The notes under the pieces are model-generated. The model did no database searches. It had not been told where the DNA came from and saw only the letters and a program-made list of their open reading frames with translations. Below are positions 21,714 to 34,019 of a stretch of 64,000 nt of DNA, in pieces (position 1 is the stretch's first letter; each line of letters starts with the position of its first letter). Where the stretch lies: the NCBI GenBank assembly GCA_029990175.1, contig JARKIP010000023.1, positions 27,919,501 through 27,983,500 of the forward strand, given 5' to 3'. The position numbers and the translations under genes were made by a program. This DNA comes from Petunia secreta. Its lineage: Eukaryota > Streptophyta > Magnoliopsida > Solanales > Solanaceae.

Positions 21714-23776
21714 TCAGGCAACTTTTATTCTGAGTTTGCGAGAGGTTTTTGTGTCAACTGGCAGAGTTCCATGAAGAATGTAATTTGTAATCTCATTTCG
21801 CCAGTCCCAAGTTGCGTTTATAGCATTAACTTCAAACTTTTCTCGGTCTATGGCTGTGCAGAGTAGTTGAACGACAGCCGAGGAGCAGGCCGCTCCAATT
21901 TCTGCTACTGACCCCAGATTTGCGAGAGCATCTGCCTCATGGTTCTCTTCCCGTGGAATTTGGAGTGCTTCCCACTCGTCAAATTGGGTCAAAAGTTCTT
22001 TCACACGGGCAAGGTACACTTGAATTCTGGATTCTCATGCAATGAAACCTCCGGTCACCTTGTTGACTACCAGTTGAGGTTCACTCTTAAGTTTGATGAT
22101 GTTTGCTCCATAGCTTCGGGCTAACTCCAACCCTGCAATTACAGCCTCATATTCGGCCTCATTGTTAGTAATAAACGGGCACTTGATGGCCTGCCTGACG
22201 GTCTCTCCGGATGGGGTGATGAGAACCAGTCCATGACCGGACCCTTTGACGCTCGAGGAGCCATCAGTGTATAGGGTCCATATATCCTTTTCTGCCTCAG
22301 GATATATATTAGCGCTAAAATCTGCTACGAAGTCTGCTAGGGCTTGTGATTTTATTGCTACCCTAGGCTGATAGGTAATGTCGAATTCACTTAATTCTAT
22401 AGCCCATTTAACTAACCTTCCTGAAAATTCGGGTTTATGCAAAACATTGCGCAAAGGAAAGGTTGTAACTGCGGCTATCGAATGACCTTGAAAATAAGGT
22501 CGTAATTTACGGGCAGCAGTTACTAGTGCTAAAGCCAACTTTTCTAAGGGTTGATAACGTGTTTCTGCGTCAATTAGAGCTTTGCTAATATAATAGATGG
22601 GAAGTTGCTTACCTTTCTCTTCTCGAACCAAGACTGTGCTTACCGAGGATTCTGAGACTGCCAGGTAGATCAGCAACTGCTCCCCGTGTTGAGGTGTAGA
22701 GAGTAGTGGTGGATTGGACATATATTTCTTCAGATCCCTCACCGCTTGCTGACATTCGGGGATCCAGTCGAATTCCTTGTTCTGCTTTAGGACGTCGAAG
22801 AAACTTTTGCACCGGTCTGATGAGCGGGAGATAAACCTGCGTAAGGCTGCCACCCTTCCGGTCAGTTTCATGACGTCCTTCCGGTTGTGGAGCACGTCTG
22901 GAATTGATTCAATCGTCTTGATTTGAGCGGGATTGACTTCGATTCCCCATTGAGAGACGATGAAGCCCAGGAATTTTCCTGAACCTACCCCGAACGCACA
23001 TTTTTCTAGATTAAGCTTTATGATGTATTGGTCGAGTATCCGGCAGGCTTCCGTCAAGTGTGTGAGATGATCCTCTGCTCGTTTTGACTTGATCAGCATG
23101 TCATCGATGTACACTTCCATAGTCTTCCCGATTTGATCGTGGAACATACGATTGACCAATCGCTGATACGTTGCACCTGCATTTTTAATCCAAATGGCAT
23201 AACTTTATAGCAGTACGTACCTCTGCACGTTATGAATGATGTCTTATACTGATCGCTGGGATCCATCAATATCTGATTGTACCCTGAATATGCATCAAGG
23301 AAGGTGAACACTTCGTGCCCGGCGGTTGCATCAATCAGCTGATCTATCCGAGGAAGAGGATATGAGTCCTTCGGACAGGCCTTGTTTAGATCAGTGAAGT
23401 CGATGCAAACTCGCCATTTCCCGTTCTTTTTGGCCACAACGACCACGTTTGCTAGCTAGTCTGGATACTTAACTTCACGTACAGAGCCAATCTTCAGCAG
23501 TCGATCAACTTCATCATTTATGATTTGAATCTGGAAAGCCCCCTGCTGGCGTTTCTTCTGCTTTACCGGACGGTGGTATGGGTCGACATTCAGCCTGTGA
23601 GAGATAATCTCTTGAGAAATACCTGTCATGTCTGCATTTGACCAAGCGAACGTAGTATGCCGCTTCTTGAGGAACTGAAGGATGTCTCCCCGTAGGCGTT
23701 CATTCAATTCCGTCCCTAAGTAGACCTTCCGTTCCGGAATGTCTGTGAAGAGCTCTTTCGGTTCCAAAGCTTCCAC
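21714..23776 (-). pseudogene. Tat reverse transcriptase, RNase H and second RNase H, broken
   Basis: RT begins around 23776 with FLKKRHTTFAWSNADMTGI. It continues with WRVCIDFTDLNKACPKDSYPL and FLDAYSGYNQI, then the catalytic YIDDMLIKSKR at about 23090. RNase H follows (LPIYYISKALIDAETRYQPLEK). The extra RNase H follows that (LYTDGSSSVKGSGHGLVL, NNEAEYEAVIAGLELA), the hallmark of the Tat lineage. A TAG at 23456 replaces a likely Trp, one A is missing from an A-run near 23175 (FGLK/NAGATYQ), and a TGA lies at 22035. The polyprotein cannot be made whole. Confidence 0.9.
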
Positions 23777-24025
23777 GGTTGGTGTGTAACTTTCCCGTGC
23801 CTCTAGCTTCGTGATGAACTCCGGGACCTCATACTCTGCTTCCCCATTTGCCGCGTCAGGTCCCGGTTGCTGTAATTTCTATTTGCTTTCTTCAGGCAAC
23901 TTAAGGGCCACCGAATAACAGTCTCGAGCAGAGTGTTGCTCTCCTCGTACCTCACGTACTCCCCACTCTGATGGGAATTTCAACACCTGATGATACGTAG
24001 AGGGAACGACCTGCATATCATGGAT

Positions 24026-26122
24026 CTATGGCCTTCCAAGGATAATATTGTAGGCCATGTCTCCGTTGATAACATGGAAAACCGTTTCCTTTGCCACTCC
24101 CTCGACAAGAGTCGTAAGAGTGATCTCGCCAAGAGTCTTCTCGCTTGAGTTGTTGAAGCCGGAGAGAACTCGTGATACTGGCACGACTTTCTCCATCAGT
24201 TGCATCTCCTTGACGATGCGTGACTGAATGATGTTCGCAGAGCTGCCCACGTCGACGAGCACCCTTTTGATATCATACTCAGCCACACGTAATGTTATGA
24301 CTAGTGCGTCAACATGCGGGAACTGCAAGCCTTCCGTGTCCGAATCATCGAATGTTACTGAGTCTTCTGGTCGTGGACGCTTGGTTTTTGTAATAGAGAC
24401 CTTTGCGTACTTCTTCGCTGTGAAGACCACAACTTCAATTCCGCCTAAGATAATGTTGACAATCATCTTTGGGGAAGATACCCGTGGAGGGCCAGATGTA
24501 ATCTGTTGGGCCCTCGCATGGGTTTGCTTTCCCTTCTCAGTTAGAAGCTCCTCCAAGAACCCCTGTTTCAATAGATGTGCGACCTCGTACCTTAAGGCCT
24601 TGCAATCTTCTGTGGTGTGACCGTGGTCGCGATGGAATTCACACCATAGGTCCTGGTTTCTCTTGCCTGGATCGGTTTTCATGTCCTTTCGCCATTTGAA
24701 CTTTTCGCCCATGTCTTTGAGCGCTGCAATTACTTCAGACATTTCCACGTTGAAGTTTGGTAAACTTGGGGCTCCACGAGTATTTGAATCTGGATCACCT
24801 CCCCGTGATAGCCTTTTGTTGTTGCGACCGCACCCCTTGGAGTTGTTGCGTGATTGGTCAGGATATGGTTCATATCGTACGTCTGACCTTTCCGACTCCA
24901 TCTTTCCGCCAGAGCTACCGCTTCGTGATTGGTTCCTTCCTCGGGCACTGGTTCCTATCAGCTTGTCCTCATCAATTCGTACCTTGGAATTGTAGCAATT
25001 GTAGACATCCGACCAGTTGGCTGTTAGGAATTCACGAAGAGATTCGTACAGCCTGCACGTAGCCTCTGAGCTCTTGACATCCAGGCTGTTTGTGAATGCA
25101 ATGGCCGCCCATCTGTTCGGTACCTTGGGTAGCAATATGCGTTCCCGCTGAAAGCGGTCCACATATCTTCGGAGAGACTCGCCGGGCTTTTGCTTGATCT
25201 CGAAGATATCCTCCACGCGAGTTTCCGTCTTCTGGGCGCCTGTGTGGGCCTTCACGAACAGTTCAGCCATCTCTGCAAAGGACCCAATGGAGTTTGGTGG
25301 CAACATTGAGTACCATCGTAGAGCTCCATCCGCTAGGGTCTCCACTAATTTCTTCAATTGGACCGATTCGATCTCCTTGTCGGTGAGATCACTTGCCTTT
25401 ATAAAGTTGCTAAACATCATGAGATGATCATTGGGGTTAGAAGTCCCACGATACCTCAGAATGTTTGGCATCTTGAATGTTTTTGGGATCGCCTTTGGTG
25501 CTGCTTCCTTCTTCCAAGGCCTCTGCGAATAGCGTTGAACGTCGATTTTATTCAATGTGGGTGGAGCGCCTGGTATCTGGTCAATCCTCTCGTAGAGAGA
25601 CTTCTGAAGCACTTCCTAACTCTCTTCGAATTTCCTGGCGAGTGCCTCCATGACGATGCTCATTTCTGTGGATACCGCGGATCCTCCGTTCTGATTTTGG
25701 TTCGCTTGGGTCGTCGGATCCATGGTTCCTCCGTTGTTGGCCGCATTTCGTTTTCCGTCTTGTCTCGAAGTATGCAAAGAAGGAACATCTCGACCTTGGG
25801 TTGCAGGATCAGTCCTCGTAACTGGAGGGATTTGCCCTCGAAGAGAGTTGATCGCCTGATTGATTCCTCTGTTAACCTCCATCTGTTGCTGTATAAATTC
25901 AAAGATTTTCTCCTGTAGATTCCTCTGGTCAGGGGAGAGGCTCTTATGGCACCGTCTTCTAGGAGGGGTTACGCTTGGAGACTGTCCACGCCTGTGCGGT
26001 GGTCTTCTGGAAGAATGTTCCTGCCCGTCAGATGAGTAGTTTGGAGAGTAACTGGGACTGTTCTGAAGGGCACGTTCTTGACCGTTGTCCGCCACAATCC
26101 ATTGAGAATCGCTTTCTGCCAT
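24026..26122 (-). pseudogene. Tat gag and protease, broken
   Basis: The best start is MAESDSQWIV at 26122. After an Arg/Pro-rich N-terminus a TAG at 25616 interrupts gag. The 528-residue open stretch 24026-25612 then holds the capsid region (ILRYRGTSNPNDHLMMF, KQKPGESLRRYVDRFQRER) and a zinc knuckle of reduced form (WCEFHRDHGHTTEDC). It ends in the aspartic protease (VDVGSSANII, MAYNIILGRP). The protease triad is Asp-Val-Gly rather than Asp-Thr/Ser-Gly. The frame stops at TAG (24026) exactly where Trp is expected (GRPW), and protease-RT linker sequence continues beyond. Confidence 0.85.
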
Positions 26123-26206
26123 GTTAGTTTCAAGCAAAGGATCGACAAAAAAGAATATAATGCAGGAAAAAGACAAACTATTAACCTATAGAGGCTATTG
26201 ACCGGC

Positions 26207-26223
26207 TCCCATTGTGGTCGCCA
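26207..26223 (-). other. Primer-binding site of the Tat element
   Basis: The minus strand reads TGGCGACCACAATGGGA immediately after the 5' LTR. Tat/Ogre elements commonly have a TGGCGAC-type site assigned to tRNA-Arg; the exact tRNA was not verified. Confidence 0.65.
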
Positions 26224-26943
26224 AATTATTTAACCTAGATTCGATTTTAGGCCAATTAACAATTAAATTTATATTTGCGGAGTCACGATCAATAATTTAG
26301 ATTAAAAGTTTAACCAAATTAAATACGGAATTGCGTTGATTACTAGATTATAAATATATGCACGATTCTCAATGATGATAATTGACGACATGGAAATAAT
26401 AAGAGATAATCGAAAATAAATAAGATCAAAGCGTGAGTAAAGTAGATAGAAGGAACCGTATCGGATCACTTGATCCCGGTGAGGATTCCTCATTACTGAT
26501 TATACTTGAAGACTTGAGAGCAAAGTATCCGACAAACGTAAATGAAAAACAATATTGAGCAAAAGTAAGAGAGAGTATTCTTATTGATATTGTAGACAGA
26601 GAATAGAATGTGTTACAATGATTCAGAACGAGTGCTATTTATAGATATGATAGGCATCCGTTGGGTTTGTAACCGTTGTGCGTGTATCCGTTGGATACGT
26701 AACCGCTGGATATGTAATCTCTGGATGTGTAATCGTTGCCTTTATGACTATTCATTAAGCAATCGCGTACAATCCGGTAACTGCTCATTCAAATCACGCT
26801 GATTCGGGAAGCGTTGCGTTACCGCTCTGGGCCTGCTCGTGGTAACCGCCTGGTCAGTCATCTGCCCGTTAGTTGTCTGTCCGGGGAAACCTCTGCCCGT
26901 GCCATGTGGCAGACACGTATTATTTTTTAAGTGGCATCGATTT
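26224..26943 (-). repeat. Tat element, 5' LTR
   Basis: A direct repeat of 15553-16273. On the minus strand it contains CTATAAATAG (26635-26644), a plausible LTR promoter TATA box that is mutated in the other LTR. Its outer end stops about 12 bases short of the 3' LTR end. Confidence 0.8.
26635..26644 (-). promoter_or_regulatory. LTR promoter TATA box (Tat element)
   Basis: CTATAAATAG on the minus strand lies within the 5' LTR upstream of gag. The 3' LTR copy has CTGTAAATAG. Confidence 0.5.
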
Positions 26944-29264
26944 ACGAAAATCTGAAGTAAAACCTTCAAATGCATGCGACTTGACATCTGCATCTGTACG
27001 GGATTGATAGATGACATCATACTCCCCAACTCTTCATCCCACTTTGCCATATCTTTGCTCATAGAGAATATTTTTTCATATCACAATCTTTAGGATTACG
27101 AGTCATGAATTTACCAATAGCTGGATTCAGAATTTGGAAATAATTATTAGATTCAGAAATCATTTACTTATCAAAAATAAGAAAGAAATAAAGATTGTTT
27201 CTCCATTTAGCATGTATCTCTTAAAACATATTATTATTAAAGATTATTTGCTAACCAGCAGGTAGCTGGAACTATCATGTGATTCTATTTGATACTGCTT
27301 GGAGTTTCCAATGTTTAATTACTCTCAACAATATTTTTGTATTACACCTGGCTGCAAGAATTATCTGTCACATGAACTTTCGTTATGGAGAATATCTTTT
27401 CTTATATCACAATATATGGGGTTAGGAGTAATGGGTTGACTAATAGCTAGATTCAGAATTTGGAAATAATTATCAGATCCGGAACTCATTTACTTATCAA
27501 AATAAGAAAGAAAACAAAGATTGTTTCTCTATCCGGAGAATCTATTTGATACTCTGCTTGGATTCAGTGTTTTATTTTATCAACAACGTTTTTATATTAT
27601 ACCTGACTGCGGGAATTGTCCGCTACATTAACTTTCCTCATGGGGAACCTGACAGCTGGATTTCACTGTAGAATGTGACCCCAAACATAGCTGAACTTTT
27701 TGGGGAGTCTTATTGTCCTCTATGTTACTTGGATTAGTTTATGAAGAACACGAGCAGCAAGAAGACGATTGCCTACATATAATCACTCAATTTGTTGTAA
27801 TTATCTAACAAAGTGTCATTTAATTTTTTATTTATAAAAGTCATTTTGCTTTAACTTATTTATCCCATGGTCATTTTAGTTTAACAAGCATATATTTTCG
27901 GTACATATAGCTTTGTATTAAAAACCACTAAAAATCATCGATTGGACAAATATATTTAGGACACGTAGACACATTCTTCGTCCAATACGCTCGATTATTA
28001 GAGTTGATCTTGGTATATTCACTATAATAAATTAACTTCTTGCTTATCTCTATGGTTTCTGATCGATTTCATAATGCTAAGTAAACTTCATGCTTGTTAA
28101 CTCTAGATTCAACGTGTGAGACCGTGGACAAGCGAGAAATTAAATTTTGTTGTATTAAAATATACTAATATAGCAGCTGCGCGATGCACGATTAATATTG
28201 AAAGAAACTAAAATTTTATATTAAATTACCAAACTTTGGAGATATTTTTAATATCATTACGTGTTCTAGTTCTTATTATTCTGATTTCTTTAGTACCAAT
28301 TTTTTTTTTTTTTTTTGATTTCTTAAATAAGCAAGTTTTAATTATGTATTTAAATTTATCCTGTTTCTTAGAATTCAAAATGGTAAATATTTTTGTTTTG
28401 TGATTTTCTTTGCCAAGAATATTTCACGTACGTCTTACTACTGTTACCATTTTTGTTATCATAATTAAAAAGACTTTATCATTTCAAATCTAAGACTAGT
28501 CGTATCAGCACATTAACTTAAAGTATAAAAACCATCATGTTATCTTTGACCTGGTATTTACACAATAGTTTTTCCATTATGATATCTTACTTAGTTTTTC
28601 ACCATTTACATCTGTGTAATTAAGAATGAATTCGGCTAAATTTTCGACAGATAGGTTGTCTAGTAATTTAATTGAATGCAATCTCAAGAAATGGAAGTTA
28701 AAAACATATGACATTTGAATGCTTTGACTACTTATAGGATAATGAGAAAATAATTGATAGCACTCTCAGTAAATATTTTTTTTTTAAACCGTTAACATCA
28801 CAAGGAAAATAAACATAAAACCTTAGAACTGCATTTGCAGACAATATAATAACTTTTCGTCAAATGTATCACATCCAGTGAACAAACAGTGATAGAACTT
28901 CATGGACATGAGGCAAGTACAACAGGATGCCTAAAACATAATTCCAAGTGTCTATATTTTCTCCTACAATTAGCTTGTACTTGCAGGAAATCCGGAGAAA
29001 ATATGAAAAGTATTGATCTGTATAAAGTGGAAAAATAATCATACATTCTTGTCTGAAAATCTAATTTCGCGAACAAGCATTTACGTATGATATGATTTTT
29101 TTCTATTAAATATGAAAGCACTTAATTATATTATAAAAATTCATAAGAAATACTTTCTGACCTCTGATTGCGGTAGTGGAGGCTCATGAGCATGGGGTAC
29201 TGTGACCCTGACCCATGCTCTCCACCCCAAAATATGAATTATAGTATATGAACTAAGAGGGTGT
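26944..29264. other. AT-rich intergenic region
   Basis: No gene is recognised. It contains the two-copy tandem repeat at 27060-27650. The small ORFs are not convincing and have no recognisable motif. Confidence 0.4.
27060..27650. repeat. Imperfect tandem duplication, period about 322 bp
   Basis: The blocks GGATTCAGAATTTGGAAATA (near 27122) and AGATTCAGAATTTGGAAATA (near 27447) lie in parallel order. Shared flanks include TTACTTATCAAAA, AAAGATTGTTTCTC and TCTATTTGATACT, followed by a TTATACCTGNCTGC-type motif. The two copies are strongly diverged. Confidence 0.7.
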
Positions 29265-29520
29265 TTGACTAAGCTTATAAGTTAGTTAAATCGGCTTATA
29301 AGAATTTTTTAGTTTACCTACATATTTGATAACACCAAAAATGTTTATAAGCGAAGTATTAATAAGCCAAAATCAGCCATAAGTTATAAGAGGGTGTTTC
29401 GCTAAATTTATAAGCCGGTCAAACTAGCTTATAAGCACTTTTTGGTTTATCTATGCGTTCATTAAGTAGCAAAAGTGATTATAAGTCAAGTGATTAAAAA
29501 GTAAACACGATTAAAATACC
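29265..29520. repeat. MITE-like repeat, two partial copies (GGGTGTTTG...CTTATAAG type)
   Basis: AGAGGGTGTTTGACTAAGCT (from about 29268) and AGAGGGTGTTTCGCTAAATT (from about 29390) each lead into CTTATAAG-rich sequence. This resembles the GGGTGTTTGG ends of hAT-type MITEs common in plants. Neither copy has a clear matching second end. Confidence 0.5.
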
Positions 29521-29998
29521 ATGCATAAATTTCAAGACCGTAGGAGTCAACTGCAAGTAACTTGAAGTAAGATAAGAGAAGGAGTCAACTGGAAGTGTTT
29601 CCAATACTTAAACTCCATTTTACCTTCTTCCCCTCTCTCAGATTCCCTCCCAATCTGATTATTTCTGCTGACGTGGATCAATAGAAAAAAATAATGCAAC
29701 TCTTTCAAGATTTTTCATTATATATATTCATTTCATTCATACTCCCTTCCCACCACTTTTTTGCTCTCTTGTACGTGGCCATTACCATTACACTACCACC
29801 ATTTGATTATCAATTTGATCCTTCAATACATACTCAAATTTTCATTACTTACACTTCTCATTCTCCAATTACATTCAAATTTTTGGGAAGTCATGAAAAC
29901 AGCATTTATTGACAGTGGCACTGATAAAAAACCCAAGTGGGGATTAGGAAGTTAGGCTCATTACATATAAAATTTCTCGGTTTTCATTCAAACACACC

Positions 29999-32900
29999 AT
30001 GGCTTTGTGTACATATGCATTTCCTGGAATTTTGAACAGGACAGTGGTTTCAGATTCTTCAAAGCAAAGTCCTTTATTCTCTGAATGGTTTCATGCAACA
30101 CATCTACACTTTCATTTCCAACACAAACTTACTCAGGTTTGAACTCTTTCTTCTTATTTATTGAGTAGAGTACCCTTCTCCCGACCCGTATGAATGCATG
30201 ATCCTTTGTGTACCAACTGCTCTTTTTACTGAATAAAGTTGAAATTTTTAAACTTCGTGCCAAGTCAAATGAGTTCACATAAATGAAATGGATGGAGTAT
30301 ATGTCTTCGCTCGATTGGAATGACTATGTTTTTATTGAGATGGAACAACATACAGCTGTTAGATCAAAGATAATCTTTTAATGGAATTCTTTTGGTTCTA
30401 TCTCACTGGTTTAAAATGTGAAAGGGACATATTTATTGACACTTGAGTGTATTTAACTGTGTAATATATGCTTGAGTGAGATGGTTGTTTTTGTATTCAT
30501 TGGTTTTGAAGGTTAAGAAAAGGTCACGTGGGGTTCAAGCATGTTTGTCAGAAAGAGGAGAATACTACACACAGAGACCACCAACACCTATTTTGGACAC
30601 TATCAACTATCCTATTCATATGAAAAATCTTTCTGTAAAGGTAGAATTTTGTATATCAATTACTTGTCACGATGAAAATGATTTTCAAGAATAATCGAGA
30701 AATGCAAATTCTGTGTTTAAAGTTTCAAATTAATTTTGATGTAGGAACTTAAACAACTATCGGATGAGCTAAGATCAGATATAATTTTCAACGTATCAAA
30801 GACCGGGGGTCACCTTGGTTCGAGTCTCGGTGTTGTTGAACTTACTGTTGCTCTTCATTATGTCTTCAATGCACCCCAAGATAGGATACTATGGGATGTT
30901 GGTCATCAGGTGATAATCTTGTTCTGTGATTGATATGGTGAACTAACAGTTACTTCCTCCGTCCCAAAATGAGTGTCTACCTTTCCTTTTTTATTTGTCC
31001 CAAAATGAGCGCCTCTTTCTTTTTATGGAAACTCTTTAAATCTAAGATTTGTTTTGGACCACAGGATTTAAAGACGCTGTCCCACATTACACACACCTTT
31101 CATTTTAAACCACATGATTTAAAAGTCTTCCTTATTTTCTTAAACTCTGTGCCCATTCAAACCCAGACACTCATTTTGGGACGGAGGGAGTACTTGATTT
31201 ATGGGTTAGCTATTCTTATTTTGATGGGTTTCTTTGAATGTTGCAGTCTTATCCTCACAAAATTTTGACCGGTAGAAGGGAGAAGATGTCAACACTAAGA
31301 CAGACAAATGGACTTGCAGGATTTACTAAACGGTCGGAGAGTGAATATGATTGCTTTGGCACTGGCCACAGTTCAACCACCATCTCAGCAGGCCTAGGTA
31401 TATATCCATTTTATCCTTCTGTCCACTGAGTTCAGTAGAGAATAAGATTCGTGATGCTTGAATTTATTCCCCCTCAAACACATGGGTCAGATAGTTTCTT
31501 TTTCTCATCTGTGTCTTGTAAACCACTTTAAAGAGAAGTCATGAGCCAAATCTTCTTAAGGATTTCATTTGGTGATATGAATGTTGAGGCTCTATTTGAA
31601 TCGTACATTCTTACGAGTTAATGTTTGTTAAAACCTCATTTTGATCCACAATTTTAAAAGATTGGTACATGTACATCAATGTTAATTTTCTTCGAGTTGG
31701 AGTTTGTAAGTTTAGTTATTTAGATTTAAAAAGATTTGGTTTCTATGAATGATCAGGGATGGCCGTCGGAAGAGATCTAAAAGGCAAAAACAACAATGTT
31801 ATTGCCGTAATAGGTGATGGTGCCATGACAGCTGGTCAAGCTTATGAAGCCATAAATAATGCTGGTTACCTGGACTCTGACATGATTGTTATTCTTAACG
31901 ACAATAGACAAGTTTCTTTACCTACTGCTACCCTGGACGGGCCAGTTGCTCCTGTTGGAGCTCTAAGTAGTGCTTTGAGCAGGTTGCAATCCAATAGGCC
32001 TCTCAGAGAACTACGAGAAGTAGCTAAGGTTTGCCGATAGTTAGATAGATTGGTATAAGACTTCTTTAGGTGAGGAGGCTTGATTGAATTTTATGTGATT
32101 AAAATTGCTGCAGGGAGTTGCTAAGAAGATTGGTGGACCTATGCATGAGCTTGCTGCAAAAGTTGATGAATATGCTCGCGGCATGATAAGTGGTTCTGGA
32201 TCAACATTGTTTGAAGAACTTGGATTTTATTATATTGGTCCTGTGGATGGTCACAACATTGATGATCTTATTTCTATTCTCAAAGAGGTTAGAAGTACTA
32301 AAACGACTGGTCCAGTACTGATCCATGTTGTCACCGAGAAAGGCAGAGGTTATCCATATGCTGAGAGAGCTGCAGACAAGTATCACGGTAAGCAATCATC
32401 TACCCAGTTGCGGGGCAACTGGACTTCCTGAACTCTTTAAACTAATACATTTGCTTCAGCTTCAAGTGTGTGTGTGTCATTTCTATGTTTGAATAGATAC
32501 CTTATATCCAAATAATATTCAGTTCTGTAATCAGATGGACATGTTGAACATTATTGAAAAGCAATATGACATTGTGCTTCTCATGCTGAGTATGAGAAAT
32601 GTGTTGCTGTTTGTTCTGTATTCCTTTCATCTCTCACAGAGGTCACTCCTGTTTAAATAGAAAGCATGAGAATAAATCTGATTATGGCTTGCAGGAGTAG
32701 CCAAATTTGATCCAGCGACAGGAAAGCAATTCAAATCCAGCACCAAGACTCAGACCTATACAACATATTTTGCGGAGGCTTTAATTGCAGAAGCAGCAGC
32801 AGATAGAGACATTGTCGCAATCCATGCTGCCATGGGGGGAGGGACCGGTTTGAACCTTTTCCTCCGTCGATTTCCAACACGGTGTTTTGATGTTGGAATA

Positions 32901-34019
32901 GCAGAACAGCATGCAGTAACCTTTGCTGCTGGGTTGGCTTGTGAAGGCCTCAAACCTTTCTGTACAATTTATTCATCTTTCATACAAAGGGCTTATGACC
33001 AGGCAAGCCTAATTCCTCCAATTATTCTTATCTTCTTATAATATAGTTTAAGTTTTAGTGATTATAAGATTCTGCTGATGTAACAACCTAGAAAATCCTT
33101 TAACTGTTAATGATGTTCTTATATCCAGGTAGTACATGATGTTGATTTGCAAAAGCTTCCTGTGAGGTTCGCCATGGATAGAGCTGGTCTTGTTGGAGCA
33201 GATGGTCCTACGCATTGTGGTGCATTTGATGTTACTTTCATGGCATGTCTTCCTAACATGGTGGTAATGGCTCCTTCTGATGAAGCGGAGCTGTTTCACA
33301 TGGTAGCAACTGCTGCTGCCATTGATGATAGACCAAGTTGTTTCAGATACCCAAGAGGAAATGGGATCGGTGTAGAGCTTCCGATTGGAAATAAAGGAAC
33401 TCCCCTTGAGGTATATTTTAATGCTCACTGACATTAGAAGCAATTGAAGAATTGAATTTGACCTATGCAAAAACTTTATCAGGTTGGTAAAGGCAGGATA
33501 TTGGTTGATGGAGAGAGAGTGGCTCTACTGGGATATGGCTCAGCAGTGCAAAACTGTTTGGCTGCTGCTGCTGTTTTAGAATCCCATGGTTTACAAGTAA
33601 CAGTTGCAGATGCACGTTTCTGTAAACCACTGGACCGTGCTCTCATAAGGAGCCTCGCAAAATCACACAAGGTTCTAATCACTGTTGAAGAAGGATCTAT
33701 TGGAGGTTTTGGGTCTCACGTTGCTCAGTTTATGGCCCTAGATGGGATTCTTGATGGCAAGTTGAAGGTATTGTATTATTATTGTGGTCTGCAGTTATGT
33801 TATTCTCTCATGTGTGAGTTATTCTAATAGCTAAATCTGAAATCTCCTCTACTACACAATTGACTCACTTCAAACCTTTTGCAGTGGAGGCCGATAGTTC
33901 TTCCTGATCGATACATTGACCATGGATCTCCTGCTGACCAATTGGCAGAAGCTGGCCTAACACCATCTCACATTGCAGCAACAGTATTTAACATACTCGG
34001 ACAAACCAGGGAAGCTTGA
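29999..34019 (+). CDS. DXS2: 1-deoxy-D-xylulose-5-phosphate synthase, plastid, type-2 DXS-like
   Basis: Ten exons join in frame to 712 aa, the usual DXS length: 29999-30136, 30512-30640, 30745-30909, 31247-31397, 31757-32028, 32114-32387, 32695-33002, 33129-33410, 33483-33767 and 33885-34019. DXS condenses pyruvate and glyceraldehyde-3-phosphate on thiamine diphosphate, the first and flux-controlling step of the plastid MEP pathway. Visible marks are a plastid-targeting-like N-terminus (residues 1-60) and TGGHLGSS with His112. Also present are the thiamine motif GDGAMTAGQAYEAINN...NDN from about 214, GIAEQHAVTFAAG with Glu447, and the pyrimidine-domain DRAGLVGADGPTHCGAFD. The GEYYTQRPPTP and NLSVKELKQLSDELRSD segments look like the type-2 clade, often tied to specialised terpenoids; clade assignment is from memory. 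Intron 7 has a GC donor. No premature stop or frameshift is seen. Confidence 0.93.
30953..31190. mobile_element. Stowaway-type MITE in DXS intron 3
   Basis: Terminal inverted repeats are CTTCCTCCGTCCCAAAATGA at the left and the complement of TCATTTTGGGACGGAGGGAG at the right. They are flanked by a TA duplication (30951-30952 and 31191-31192). The 238-bp length, the CTCCCTCCGT-type ends and the TA target are those of Stowaway (Tc1/mariner) elements. It has no coding capacity. Confidence 0.93.

Larger units (their letters stand above)
15553..26943 (-). mobile_element. Ty3/gypsy Tat-lineage (Retand/Ogre-like) element with antisense gene, defective
   Basis: Direct LTRs lie at 15553-16285 and 26224-26943 (about 95% identical by eye). 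Gag, protease, RT, RNase H, a second RNase H and integrase follow in order on the minus strand. The double RNase H is diagnostic of the Tat lineage. Between pol and the 3' LTR lies a plus-strand gene with introns (16860-19638), a known trait of some Tat families. A primer site starting TGGCGACC adjoins the 5' LTR and a purine tract adjoins the 3' LTR. The outer end of the 5' LTR seems to lack about a dozen bases, and no target duplication was found. Many nonsense codons and at least two frameshifts make it non-autonomous. Confidence 0.9.

Noticed and set aside
29966..29972. TATAAAA as the DXS promoter TATA box
   Set aside because: It is only about 30 bp before the ATG, which would leave almost no leader. 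An upstream TATATATA near 29718 is equally possible, so neither was annotated.
34011..34019. A premature stop in DXS at GAAGCTTGA
   Set aside because: The encoded protein already has full family length (712 aa) and all motifs. At most a few non-catalytic residues would be lost.
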